In this document: positions 25,887 to 34,236 of the stretch, piece after piece
Layout of the letters: every line of letters starts with the position of its first letter
How positions within the stretch are numbered: position 1 is the stretch's first letter
The notes under the pieces: model-generated
What the model was told of the DNA's origin: nothing
Database searches by the model: none
Seen by the model: only the letters and a program-made list of their open reading frames with translations
Position numbers and translations under genes: made by a program
Assembly: GCA_002482805.1 (NCBI GenBank)
Contig: DLGR01000012.1
Coordinates: 1 to 36,612 of the forward strand
DNA: 36,612 nt
Reading direction: 5' to 3'
Source of the DNA: Micavibrio sp. UBA7689
GTDB lineage: Bacteria; Pseudomonadota; Alphaproteobacteria; Micavibrionales; Micavibrionaceae

Positions 25887-28800
25887 ATGATCGAAAAAAT
25901 TCTCCGTTTTTCCATTGCCCACCGCCTTTTGATACTGCTGCTGACAATAACGGTGTCGGCCTACGGCGTTTACGCGCTTGCGAAGCTACCAATTGACGCT
26001 GTACCCGATATTACCAACAATCAGGTACAGATTAACGTCGAAGTGCCCGCGCTATCCCCATTCGAGGTAGAAAAACAAGTTACTTACTCAATTGAAACCG
26101 CCATGGCCGGAATTCCGGGCCTTCTCGAAACGCGGTCTATGTCTCGCAACGGGTTTGCACAGGTAACAGTCATATTTGAAGATGATGTTGATATTTACTT
26201 CGCCCGCGCTCAAGTGAACGAACGCTTGGCGACCGCAAAAGAGAGCTTGCCTGAAGGCGCGGAAGTCGTGATGGGGGCCATTTCAACCGGCCTTGGCGAA
26301 ATCTATATGTGGACGGTCGAATACGAAAAACCGGATCAACCATATACAACACCGGATGGATTAGAGCTGACCTCCGAATTCGAAAAAGCGATGTATCTTC
26401 GCACGGTGCAGGATTGGATCATTGGCCCTCAGATTAAGACAGTCAAAGGCGTGGCCGCTGTGGATTCAATCGGAGGATACGCACAGCAATACCATGTGCA
26501 GCCCGATCCGCAAAAACTGTCATCATTGGGATTAACCTTCAACGATGTAATTGAGGCACTTGAGCAAAATAATACAAGCACAGGTGCAGGCTATCTCGAA
26601 CAAAAAGGCGAGGCCTATGTTGTCCGCGCTGATGGCAGACTTACGACCACTGCAGAAATCGGGAATGTTGTGCTGTCCACACGTAATGGCGTACCCATCT
26701 ATTTGAAAGATGTAGCAACGGTTGGTTTAGGCAAAGAACTCCGCACAGGCAGTGCCAGTGAAAACGGGCACGAAGTTGTGGTCGCTACCGCAATGATGCT
26801 CAGAGGAGAAAACAGCCGCGTTGTTGCTAAGGCTGTAGATGAAAAGCTAACCGAGGTACAAAAATCACTGCCCAAAGGCATTAAAGCCAAAACGGTTCTT
26901 AACCGCACCAGTCTCGTTGAAGCCACAATCAAAACAGTCAGCAAAAACTTGGCCGAGGGCGCATTGCTGGTTATCGCTGTTTTATTCCTGCTGCTTGGTA
27001 ACTTTAGAGCCGCAATCATCACCGCCCTGATAATACCGTTCACAATGTTGATGACGGGAATAGGGATGGTTCAAGCAGGTATAAGTGCCAACCTTATGAG
27101 CTTGGGCGCACTAGATTTTGGACTTCTGGTTGATGGCGGGGTCATTATCATTGAGAACTGCCTGCGAAGACTTTCTGAACGTCAGCACAAAGAAGGCCGC
27201 TTACTTACACATGACGAACGCCTTGATGAAGTGATGGAAGCCAGTTCACAAATGATCAAGCCCATGGTTTTCGGGCGCATTATCATCATCATCGTCTTTA
27301 TGGCACTTCTTTCCTTTACAGGTGTTGAAGGAAAAATGTTCACGCCCATGGCAATGACAGTCATTATTGCCCTGACTTTTGCTTTTATTCTTTCTATCAC
27401 CTTTGTTCCGGCCATGGTCGCTATGTGGCTAAGTGGGAAGATCGAGGAGAAAGACAACTGGATTATCAAAAAATCCAAGGGCGTCTATGAGCCGCTTTTG
27501 AATTTTTCACTCGATAACCCCAAAAAGATGATTATAGGCTCCGTCATCTTCTTCATTTTTTCTCTCATGATCTTTACGCGCCTAGGGCAAGAATTCATTC
27601 CAACGCTGGATGAAAAAAATCTTGCCATGCATGCAATGAGGATTCCTTCGACATCACTATCGGAATCCACACATATGCAATTACAAGTCGAAAAGGCGAT
27701 TAGTTCTTTACCGGAAGTAGCCTTTGTTTTTTCTAAAACGGGAACTGCTGAGATGGCGGGCGATCCTATGCCCCCGAACGTATCGGATACATTTCTTATC
27801 TTGAAGGATCGCGGCGAATGGCCAGACAAAGGTTTAACAAAATCGGAACTGATAGAAAAAATTGCGGAAGCCGTGAACAAAGTTCCGGGAAATAACTATG
27901 AATATACGCAACCTATCCAGATGCGGTTCAATGAACTAATCGCAGGTGTTCGAAGTGACGTAGCCGTAAAAGTATATGGCGACGATTTTGATACCATCGG
28001 AACAACCGCTGCCACTGTTGCAAGCGTGCTTAGAAAAGTATCCGGTGCGGCCGATGTTAAGGTCGAACAATCCACCGGACTTCCTATGCTGGAAATTGAT
28101 ATTAACAAAGAAACAATTGCCCGATATGGACTTAATATAGGTGATGTTCTGGATTTGATTTCCGCCGCCATTGGCGGAAGAGAAGCAGGACTGATTTTTG
28201 AAGGAGACAGGCGTTTTCCCATTGTTGTTCGCCTTCCCGAAAGCGTGCGGCAGGATATAACGGCCCTTGAGAACCTTCCTGTGGCCGTGCCGCATGAAGA
28301 TGGAGAAGAAGGCGGAGCCTTTATACCGTTAAAGCAAATCGCTACATTCCGCCTCTCGGAAGGACCAAACCAAATCAGTCGTGAAAACGGCAAACGCCGC
28401 GTCGTGGTGCAAGCCAACGTGCGGGGCCGAGACATAGGCTCTTTCGTTGCGGAAGCTCAAGAAGCCATTGCCAAGGAAGTCACGGTTCCGGCTGGCTATT
28501 GGCTCGATTGGGGCGGACAGTTTGAAAACCTTATGGCCGCCCGTGATCGCTTGATGATCGTCGTACCTGCCTGTTTCTTTATCATCTTCATGATGCTGTT
28601 CACGGCATTAGGATCGGCTAAACAGGCACTTCTTGTTTTCAGCGGTGTTCCATTGGCCATATCAGGGGGCATTTTGACATTGTTCTTGGCAGGTATGCCG
28701 TTCTCAATACCTGCAGCAGTTGGCTTTATCGCTCTATCAGGGATCGCGGTGCTGAACGGACTCGTTATGGTCACATACATCAATCAATTGGTCGCGGAAG

Positions 28801-29102
28801 GCGTTGAACGCCGCGAGGCGATAGTGCAGGGGGCACTTACCCGCTTGAGGCCTGTTCTAATGACTGCCTTGGTTGCTTCTCTTGGCTTCGTGCCCATGGC
28901 CTTGGCGCAGGGAACAGGAGCGGAAGTCCAAAAACCATTGGCAATGGTGGTTATTGGTGGTTTGATTTCGGCAACGGCCCTGACGCTTCTTGTATTACCC
29001 GCGTTATACAAAGTGTTTTCCAAAAAAGACGCAGCGCAGGTGGATGAAGAAAGATTATCTCATTCGCACGGAAGGAGAGTTTCGCATGAAGAAACATTCT
29101 AA
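25887..29102 (+). CDS. czcA: Heavy-metal RND efflux pump (CzcA type), module B
   Basis: 1071 residues with standard HME-RND architecture: N-terminal helix RLLILLLTITVSAYGVYAL, the AVPDITNNQVQI loop, periplasmic domains, TM2-6, a second loop, TM8-12. The TM4 segment is DFGLLVDGGVIIIENCLRRL, the divalent-cation (Zn/Co/Cd or Ni/Co) form. Together with the His-rich adaptor this points to divalent metals, not copper. The tail HSHGRRVSHE is His-rich and cytosolic. The 3' end overlaps the EF-hand gene by 17 bp. Confidence 0.93.
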   Translation: MIEKILRFSIAHRLLILLLTITVSAYGVYALAKLPIDAVPDITNNQVQINVEVPALSPFEVEKQVTYSIETAMAGIPGLLETRSMSRNGFAQVTVIFEDDVDIYFARAQVNERLATAKESLPEGAEVVMGAISTGLGEIYMWTVEYEKPDQPYTTPDGLELTSEFEKAMYLRTVQDWIIGPQIKTVKGVAAVDSIGGYAQQYHVQPDPQKLSSLGLTFNDVIEALEQNNTSTGAGYLEQKGEAYVVRADGRLTTTAEIGNVVLSTRNGVPIYLKDVATVGLGKELRTGSASENGHEVVVATAMMLRGENSRVVAKAVDEKLTEVQKSLPKGIKAKTVLNRTSLVEATIKTVSKNLAEGALLVIAVLFLLLGNFRAAIITALIIPFTMLMTGIGMVQAGISANLMSLGALDFGLLVDGGVIIIENCLRRLSERQHKEGRLLTHDERLDEVMEASSQMIKPMVFGRIIIIIVFMALLSFTGVEGKMFTPMAMTVIIALTFAFILSITFVPAMVAMWLSGKIEEKDNWIIKKSKGVYEPLLNFSLDNPKKMIIGSVIFFIFSLMIFTRLGQEFIPTLDEKNLAMHAMRIPSTSLSESTHMQLQVEKAISSLPEVAFVFSKTGTAEMAGDPMPPNVSDTFLILKDRGEWPDKGLTKSELIEKIAEAVNKVPGNNYEYTQPIQMRFNELIAGVRSDVAVKVYGDDFDTIGTTAATVASVLRKVSGAADVKVEQSTGLPMLEIDINKETIARYGLNIGDVLDLISAAIGGREAGLIFEGDRRFPIVVRLPESVRQDITALENLPVAVPHEDGEEGGAFIPLKQIATFRLSEGPNQISRENGKRRVVVQANVRGRDIGSFVAEAQEAIAKEVTVPAGYWLDWGGQFENLMAARDRLMIVVPACFFIIFMMLFTALGSAKQALLVFSGVPLAISGGILTLFLAGMPFSIPAAVGFIALSGIAVLNGLVMVTYINQLVAEGVERREAIVQGALTRLRPVLMTALVASLGFVPMALAQGTGAEVQKPLAMVVIGGLISATALTLLVLPALYKVFSKKDAAQVDEERLSHSHGRRVSHEETF

Positions 29103-29919
29103 AATTATTTCGACATTACTTTTAGGGGGATTGGTAATTTGTATTACGCCATCCCACGCCAACGCCCAACAAGGCTCACAGAATAACCGTGTGCAGTTGC
29201 TGGATGTTGATACAGATGGCGACGGAAACGTCTCCGCCGCAGAATCTAACGCATATATGCAAAAACTTGCGATTGAACGCGCCAAGGAAATGCAAAGACA
29301 AAAAGCAGAAAGAGAAGCGGCTGAAAGAACCCAAATACAACCAAAAACCAGATCATCCATAAGCCCCGCAGATTTGAACAAGGACGGGACAGTTTCAGAA
29401 AAAGAAAAATCTGCTTATTTCGCTTGGCTTAAATCGAAAACCGCCACTCCAAAAAAACCAGTACAAAATCCTTATGCTGACCCTGATGCCAATACAGCAA
29501 TGCCCGCTTTCATGCAGCAAAAGGCGGACAAACGCATCAAAGACATGAAAGCTCTCGATTTGAACGGTGATGGCGTACTACAGCAGAATGAATTGAACAA
29601 AAGTACATCCACTAAGTTCATGTCAGCCGATACAAACAAAGATGGTATTTTGTCCCAATCAGAGTTAAACGCATCCATTGAAAAAATAAAGTCCGTTAAC
29701 AGCGACAATGGAGAACGTATAGCCAAAGAACGGGCAAACCGCGTTAAAACCCGTTTCAAAAACGGCGATTCTAACGATGATGGTGTAGTTACATGGAAGG
29801 AATATCAGGAGCTAAGTTCGGAATACCAAAATTTTGATCGGAATGGCGACGGTAAAATTTCGAAAGATGAATTCCGTAGCGACGGTGAGAAACAACCCAG
29901 CTCCTACTTTAGAGAGTAA
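29086..29919 (+). CDS. Exported protein with six EF-hand-like motifs
   Basis: 277 residues: signal peptide ending SHANA, then six EF-hand loops: DVDTDGDGNVSAAE, DLNKDGTVSEKE, DLNGDGVLQQNE, DTNKDGILSQSE, DSNDDGVVTWKE and DRNGDGKISKDE. No enzymatic domain lies between them. GGAG with 9 nt spacing supports this ATG, inside the end of czcA. The loops bind Ca2+ in known relatives; in a metal-efflux operon they could hold divalent metals in the periplasm, but that is inference. The long charged linker is probably helical. Confidence 0.82.
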   Translation: MKKHSKIISTLLLGGLVICITPSHANAQQGSQNNRVQLLDVDTDGDGNVSAAESNAYMQKLAIERAKEMQRQKAEREAAERTQIQPKTRSSISPADLNKDGTVSEKEKSAYFAWLKSKTATPKKPVQNPYADPDANTAMPAFMQQKADKRIKDMKALDLNGDGVLQQNELNKSTSTKFMSADTNKDGILSQSELNASIEKIKSVNSDNGERIAKERANRVKTRFKNGDSNDDGVVTWKEYQELSSEYQNFDRNGDGKISKDEFRSDGEKQPSSYFRE

Positions 29920-29937
29920 ACGCGAGAGAACAATAAA

Positions 29938-30372
29938 ATGGATGGGATCGACAAAAACAAAAACTGGAATTTTCTTTTGTTGGCATGGGTAATCTCGGCA
30001 GCAGCTACGTTAGGAGCATTATTTATCGGGGAAATTTTAGGAAAAACACCCTGTAATCTATGTTGGTATCAACGCATATTCATGTTTCCGCTACCCGTTA
30101 TCTTGGCCATAGCCGCTTATAAGTTAGATTTTGGCGTATATCGCTATGCGCTTCCATTATCAGTTATTGGCGGTCTAGTCGCGGCCTTTCATTCATTATT
30201 ATTCTTCAAAATCCTGCCCGAAGAAGTCAAACCTTGTATGGCAACAGGTCCATCATGCTCAGGTGCGGACATGATGCTATGGAATACATTTCCCTTACCC
30301 TTGCTTTCACTTGCGGCTTTTGCGCTTATTTCCATTAACCTGCTTGTTCTGATGAAAAGGAATTCACCATGA
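29938..30372 (+). CDS. dsbB: Disulfide bond formation protein B
   Basis: 144 residues with four membrane helices. Periplasmic loop 1 has the active pair Cys39/Cys42 in PCNLCWYQR; loop 2 has Cys100 and Cys107 (PCMATGPSC). It reoxidises a DsbA-type partner and passes electrons to quinone. The next gene overlaps its stop by 4 bp and encodes such a partner. Placement at the end of a metal-efflux operon suggests upkeep of thiols under metal stress or folding of the Cys-rich periplasmic proteins of the island. Confidence 0.9.
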   Translation: MDGIDKNKNWNFLLLAWVISAAATLGALFIGEILGKTPCNLCWYQRIFMFPLPVILAIAAYKLDFGVYRYALPLSVIGGLVAAFHSLLFFKILPEEVKPCMATGPSCSGADMMLWNTFPLPLLSLAAFALISINLLVLMKRNSP

Positions 30373-31088
30373 ATAATAAAACTATCGTCATAGTTGTCAG
30401 CTTATTGGCAATAGCCGTATTTGCAGGGGGAGCAATCTATCAAAAAGCCAAAACTGCAAATCAGGAAACACCCGTTCCAACTGTTACAGCCAACATAGCG
30501 GAACCGGAAACACCTCAGACCAACGCTGATAATTCTGAAACTCCGGAAAACAATCCGCTAATACGTCCTCACTCTCCGGTTATAGGTCCAGCCAATGCGC
30601 CCGTGACGATTGTTGAGTTTCTCGATCCCTCCTGTGAGAGCTGCAAAGCCTTTTTCCCAACCGTTGAGGGAATACTGGAGAAAAACCCCAATGATGTAAG
30701 GTTGGTAATACGTTACGCGCCCTTCCATCAAGGCTCCAAAGAAGCAGTGGGAATTCTTGAAGCGGCACGTCGTCAGGATTTGTTTCTTCCTGTTTTGTCC
30801 ATTCTGTTTGAGAGACAATCCGAGTGGGCAATTCATGGCGCACCAGACTTGAACAAGGCATGGGAATTCGCGGCACAAACAGGTATGGATTTAGAGCAGG
30901 GCAAGAAAGATGCCGCTGATCCTGCCATACATACACTATTGCAGCAGGAAATGGATGATATTGGATATGTAGGGGTACGCGGAACGCCATCATTCTTTAT
31001 TAACGGCACTAGCTTGGCGCAATTCGGACACCAACAATTAATTGATGAAGTTGACAAACAGATAAAAATGAAGAAAACCCAAGAATAA
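30369..31088 (+). CDS. DsbA-family thiol oxidoreductase, membrane-anchored
   Basis: 239 residues. An N-terminal membrane helix (IVIVVSLLAIAVFAGG), then a long Pro/Glu/Thr linker to about residue 68 and a thioredoxin fold with the active motif CESC (Cys89/Cys92) and the cis-Pro loop RGTPSFF. The insert between these is the helical DsbA insertion. It resembles anchored DsbA/BdbD-type proteins. Translationally coupled to dsbB (ATGA), so the two make a self-contained oxidation pair. It is the last gene of module B; the relaxase gene converges on it 20 bp away. Confidence 0.88.
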   Translation: MNNKTIVIVVSLLAIAVFAGGAIYQKAKTANQETPVPTVTANIAEPETPQTNADNSETPENNPLIRPHSPVIGPANAPVTIVEFLDPSCESCKAFFPTVEGILEKNPNDVRLVIRYAPFHQGSKEAVGILEAARRQDLFLPVLSILFERQSEWAIHGAPDLNKAWEFAAQTGMDLEQGKKDAADPAIHTLLQQEMDDIGYVGVRGTPSFFINGTSLAQFGHQQLIDEVDKQIKMKKTQE

Positions 31089-31108
31089 TAAGAAGCAAAT
31101 CTTAGCTT

Positions 31109-33112
31109 TTAAATATGCTTATCTAAATTTGGATCAGGCGGCTTCTTCTCCGCTACATTACCAGATGCTTCATTAAATTTTGCAGAAAACTTTTTGGTTT
31201 CTTTTAGAGGCGTAACTTGCGTTGCTTTATCCCAAGCATTGCCCAATCCATTATTCGGTGACGATGTTTTGGCTTGCGGGTATGGATACGCCCTGAATTC
31301 AGTCGGCACTTTGGCGCGAGCAAATATGGCTTCTGATCTTACCTTTTGAATTACCTGATCTTCTGTAACTATTCTGGTCGGGTGATTGAACTTTCCACTA
31401 TATCCAGTCGGGTTTAAAATGGCGGAGGCGGCCTTACGCTCCGTAATGTCTTCACGCCATCGAGTCAAAATTTCTTTACCGCGTTCGCTTGTCTCTACTC
31501 TCCAAACAGGCGGTTTATCTTTTTCGATACCTAAAGAAGTTTTTTGATTTGTGTTTTCTTGAATGGGATTCTTTTTAACTTCTCTAGGTGGCGGAGCCCC
31601 AAAAGATTTTTCCGAACGAGGAGCCGTGGCAACCGAAACAGCAAGCGGCGAGGTCGTGGCCTTTAGGACATTGGTAAAAGATTTTGATAGTGATTCGTGC
31701 TTTATAGTCGGCCTATATTCAATCGGGACCTTGTCTCTCGCTTGCGTTGCCTCCAATAGAATTTTAGCGGAAACGAATTGGGCGGTTGTAATCTTCCATT
31801 CTGTTTTAATAGGAAGTGCCGGAGGCTTTAAATCTGATCTTACTACTTCGACCCTGCGTTCGATCAATTCCACGAACGCTTTGTATCTTTGAAACTGCTT
31901 TTGTTTGGTTTCCAAAACTTGGATGTTTTCGCGCATCTCAACAATGCGCTCCTTGATGCTGGCGCGGTATGTCCTGCTGTACCGCGCCTGTTGTCTTTCG
32001 GCCTGGCGTGCGCGGTCGGCAGCAGAGAAGGCTCTCTGGGCCTCGTCCTTCGTCCTAACGACAAGAGCCTCCTTAGCCTTAAAAAAGAGGGATGTGATAG
32101 CCTTTGAAAGTCTTTCGGGGAGGCTGGTTTTTTCCGAGAGGGTTTTTAGCCTTTGGATACGCCCATCTAGGCGATCCATAAGCCTGTCGAGTTGTTTGAT
32201 CTGGTCTTTGAGCGGAATAGGTGAAAATGCCACCCTTTGTAAGTTTAGTTCTTTGATTTCATCGTTCAACGCAAGACGCAGTTGTTTTTGTTCCTTGGGT
32301 GGCTTTTGCTCATTCTTCGCAGGGGCCGCTTCTTTAGTTGAAGGTGCAGGGGTCTGGGTATCTCCTGAGCCTGTTTTACCCTGTTTGCCCTTATCGCCTT
32401 CTTCCTCTTCTTCATCCCGCTTGCGGGGCGTTTCTTCCTCGTCCTCGTCGTCGGAATGCGTGGCAACCTTTCCGACATGGTTTTGCGGAATACGGTCAAC
32501 GCCTTGGTCCTCTAAACTGCGTTTATCTATCCGCGCCTCAAAACCCGCCGCCCCAAGCGCGGCATTGGCAAGAGCTTCCCAGACATCTCGAATAAGTTCG
32601 ACCTGTTTGGGACCGTCCTCCTTGTCGTCAAGGATACGGGTCTTCTTGCCAAAACCTTCGGGAGTAAGCTCCCGCGTCGAGAACAGAAGATGGGCGTGAT
32701 GATTACGGGGATCATGACCGTCACCTTCAACGGGAAGGTGGATCGCCACATCCACGGGCACGGTGTAAGTCTCGACCAGATACAAGGCCATATCACGTGC
32801 AAGGGATATGCGCTGAGTATCGGAAAGCTCATGGGGCAGGGCTAGAATGACCTCGCGGGCGACGCGGGCATTCTTGCGTGTCTCGGCGCTTTCCGCAGCG
32901 TTCCAAAGCGTAGGCCGATCGGCATAGGCTTCAGGCGCGTTCAGGGGAAGGAGGATAAAGGCATCGAGGATGCCTTTACGATTGCGGTAATGGTGGGATT
33001 GGCCAGTGCGCTCGTCCTTCAAGTTTCGGCCCGAACGATACGCTGCAGCCGCAACCGCAGAATGGTTGTCGCTCCGTGAAAATGCCCGCAACGAGCAATG
33101 GTAGATCGCCAA
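31109..33112 (-). CDS. mobA: MobA/MobL-family relaxase (MobQ type)
   Basis: 667 residues. The N-terminal relaxase domain (about 1-200) opens with the family sequence AIYHCSLRAFSRSDNHSAVAAAAYRSG, carrying the catalytic Tyr4, and has the HUH-type metal site in DPRNHHAHLLF near residue 137. The rest is charged and coiled-coil-like, with acidic and basic tracts and no helicase motifs. It should nick the element at oriT and lead the strand to a recipient. The start codon is TTG, chosen because the family's conserved first residues begin there and GGGGA lies just upstream. Convergent with module B. Confidence 0.88.
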   Translation of the reverse strand: MAIYHCSLRAFSRSDNHSAVAAAAYRSGRNLKDERTGQSHHYRNRKGILDAFILLPLNAPEAYADRPTLWNAAESAETRKNARVAREVILALPHELSDTQRISLARDMALYLVETYTVPVDVAIHLPVEGDGHDPRNHHAHLLFSTRELTPEGFGKKTRILDDKEDGPKQVELIRDVWEALANAALGAAGFEARIDKRSLEDQGVDRIPQNHVGKVATHSDDEDEEETPRKRDEEEEEGDKGKQGKTGSGDTQTPAPSTKEAAPAKNEQKPPKEQKQLRLALNDEIKELNLQRVAFSPIPLKDQIKQLDRLMDRLDGRIQRLKTLSEKTSLPERLSKAITSLFFKAKEALVVRTKDEAQRAFSAADRARQAERQQARYSRTYRASIKERIVEMRENIQVLETKQKQFQRYKAFVELIERRVEVVRSDLKPPALPIKTEWKITTAQFVSAKILLEATQARDKVPIEYRPTIKHESLSKSFTNVLKATTSPLAVSVATAPRSEKSFGAPPPREVKKNPIQENTNQKTSLGIEKDKPPVWRVETSERGKEILTRWREDITERKAASAILNPTGYSGKFNHPTRIVTEDQVIQKVRSEAIFARAKVPTEFRAYPYPQAKTSSPNNGLGNAWDKATQVTPLKETKKFSAKFNEASGNVAEKKPPDPNLDKHI

Positions 33113-33171
33113 GGTTTCCCCAAACCCCTTCCAAACGATCTAGCCATGCACGGGCGCTTCGCGGCCCTTTT

Positions 33172-33205
33172 GACGCACTGCGAACGAAGTTTGCGTAAGT
33201 GCGCT
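33172..33205. other. Candidate origin of transfer (oriT)
   Basis: An imperfect inverted repeat (ACGCACTGCGAAC against GTTTGCGTAAGTGCGC) about 60 bp upstream of the relaxase gene ends in GTAAGTGCGC. Relaxases of the MobQ/IncQ kind nick next to repeats of this form with a similar TAAGTGCGC or TAAATGCGCC core. Position and pattern support the call; the nick itself cannot be seen. Confidence 0.5.
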
Positions 33206-33288
33206 GTTAAGCTTCTTACTATCAGGATATAGGGGAGGGAGTTAAGTATTGTTTAATATATTAGCCAATTTATAAGATTGGTAAAGAG

Positions 33289-33307
33289 TGTTGTTTACAG
33301 CACAACA
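33289..33307. promoter_or_regulatory. Candidate HigA operator
   Basis: An inverted repeat TGTTGT-7 nt-ACAACA lies about 45 bp before the higB start, where an autorepressing XRE antitoxin would bind. A further TTGTTGTG lies at 33327. Pattern only. Confidence 0.35.
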
Positions 33308-33349
33308 TTTTTATTGCCATTCTCGTTTGTTGTGTGATAGACTACTTTT

Positions 33350-33631
33350 ATGATTAAGAGCTTTGCCGACAAGCGCACCGAACAAATCTATAACGGCGAG
33401 GTGGTTAAAAAGCTCGATACGGCGTTACAGAAGAAAGCACTGCGGCGGCTTCAATATATCGACGCTGCCGAGAAGATTGAGGATTTAAAGGTTCCCCCAT
33501 CTAACAAGCTGGAAAAGAAGCAGGGGGATTTACAAGAGTTTTACGCCATATGGGTAAACACGCAATGGCGGATTATTTTTAAATGGATCGACGGGGCGGC
33601 GCATGATGTGCAGCTTGTCGATTACCACTAG
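33350..33631 (+). CDS. higB: HigB-type toxin (RelE superfamily)
   Basis: 93 residues with the compact RelE/HigB fold: the opening MIKSFADKRTEQIY, LEKKQGDLQEFYAIWVNTQWRIIFKW and the ending DVQLVDYH are all typical. It should be a ribosome-dependent mRNase, cutting messages during translation. The toxin comes before the antitoxin, which is the known order for hig loci. It probably keeps the island in the cell, as cells that lose it would be poisoned. Confidence 0.9.
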   Translation: MIKSFADKRTEQIYNGEVVKKLDTALQKKALRRLQYIDAAEKIEDLKVPPSNKLEKKQGDLQEFYAIWVNTQWRIIFKWIDGAAHDVQLVDYH

Positions 33632-33645
33632 AAAGGAAGAACAAC

Positions 33646-33954
33646 ATGGCTCAGAAACATATTAAATTTGACCATCCCGGAACGATGCTGAAAGAGGATT
33701 TTCTGGATGATCTGAACATCAAGCCGGGGACCTTCGCCAAGGCAATCGGCGTTGACCGCGCCGCTGTCAAGAATATCATTGAGGGCAACCGGTCTATAAC
33801 GGCGGAAATGTCGTTGCGCTTTGGCTTATTCTTCGGGATGAGCGAAGCGTTTTGGCTCAACCTGCAAAAAGACTACGACCTACGATTAGCGCGGCGTGAA
33901 AAGCTGGCTGAGTTTTCAAAAACCATTCAGAAGTTTGATGTTGTTACAGCATAA
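33646..33954 (+). CDS. higA: HigA-type antitoxin (XRE family)
   Basis: 102 residues with a helix-turn-helix near residues 26-60 (TFAKAIGVDRAAVKNIIEG, then RSITAEMSLRFGLFF) and the HigA-typical SEAFWLNLQKDYDLRLA. It neutralises HigB and represses the operon. AAAGGAAG precedes its ATG and it begins 14 bp after higB. A hairpin follows at 34011. Confidence 0.9.
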   Translation: MAQKHIKFDHPGTMLKEDFLDDLNIKPGTFAKAIGVDRAAVKNIIEGNRSITAEMSLRFGLFFGMSEAFWLNLQKDYDLRLARREKLAEFSKTIQKFDVVTA

Positions 33955-34010
33955 GATAAAAATAGGGGCCTTCGCCTAGGGCGCTTTTTTCGGCAAGCGA
34001 AAACGCGCTG

Positions 34011-34032
34011 AAAAACCTGTTCAGGTTTTTTA
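34011..34032 (+). terminator. Terminator-like hairpin after higA
   Basis: AAAAACCTG and CAGGTTTTTT form a 9-bp stem with a 2-nt loop, ending in a T run. Likely terminator of the hig operon. The 281-bp stretch 33955-34236 otherwise holds the tRNA-Ser gene and no protein gene that I trust. Confidence 0.6.
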
Positions 34033-34087
34033 AAGGAGAATTTCATTTTATGTGGAATGAAATATTATTCTTACAAGAGAAGAGAAA

Positions 34088-34177
34088 TGGCGGACAGGGT
34101 GAGATTCGAACTCACGGTAGAGTTTCCCCTACGATAGTTTTCAAGACTATTGCCTTAAACCACTCGGCCACCTGTCC
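34088..34177 (-). tRNA. tRNA-Ser(UGA), complete, carried by the island
   Basis: A 90-nt tRNA with all arms: acceptor GGACAGG/CCTGTCC (7 bp), D arm GCCGAGTGGTTTAAGGC, anticodon stem ATAGT/ACTAT around loop CTTGAAA (anticodon TGA), a long class II variable arm, T arm GTGAGTTCGAATCTCAC and encoded CCA. It differs from the split host tRNA in acceptor, D arm and anticodon stem but shares the 17-nt T arm and the loop. It lies between higA and the integrase gene and could supply the Ser tRNA lost when the host gene was split. Confidence 0.95.
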
Positions 34178-34236
34178 ACGCTTGAAATATCAGCGCTTTT
34201 TATAGTGAGAAACAGCATTAATTTCAAGGCACTAGA

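Noticed and set aside
31905..32699. A 264-codon frame opposite the relaxase gene
   Set aside because: Serine/arginine-rich low-complexity translation, mirror of the relaxase codons; the relaxase strand has clear family motifs.
34050..34205. A 51-codon plus-strand frame with AAAGGAG before its ATG
   Set aside because: It runs antisense through the whole tRNA-Ser gene, so its sequence is set by the tRNA. No sign of a protein family.
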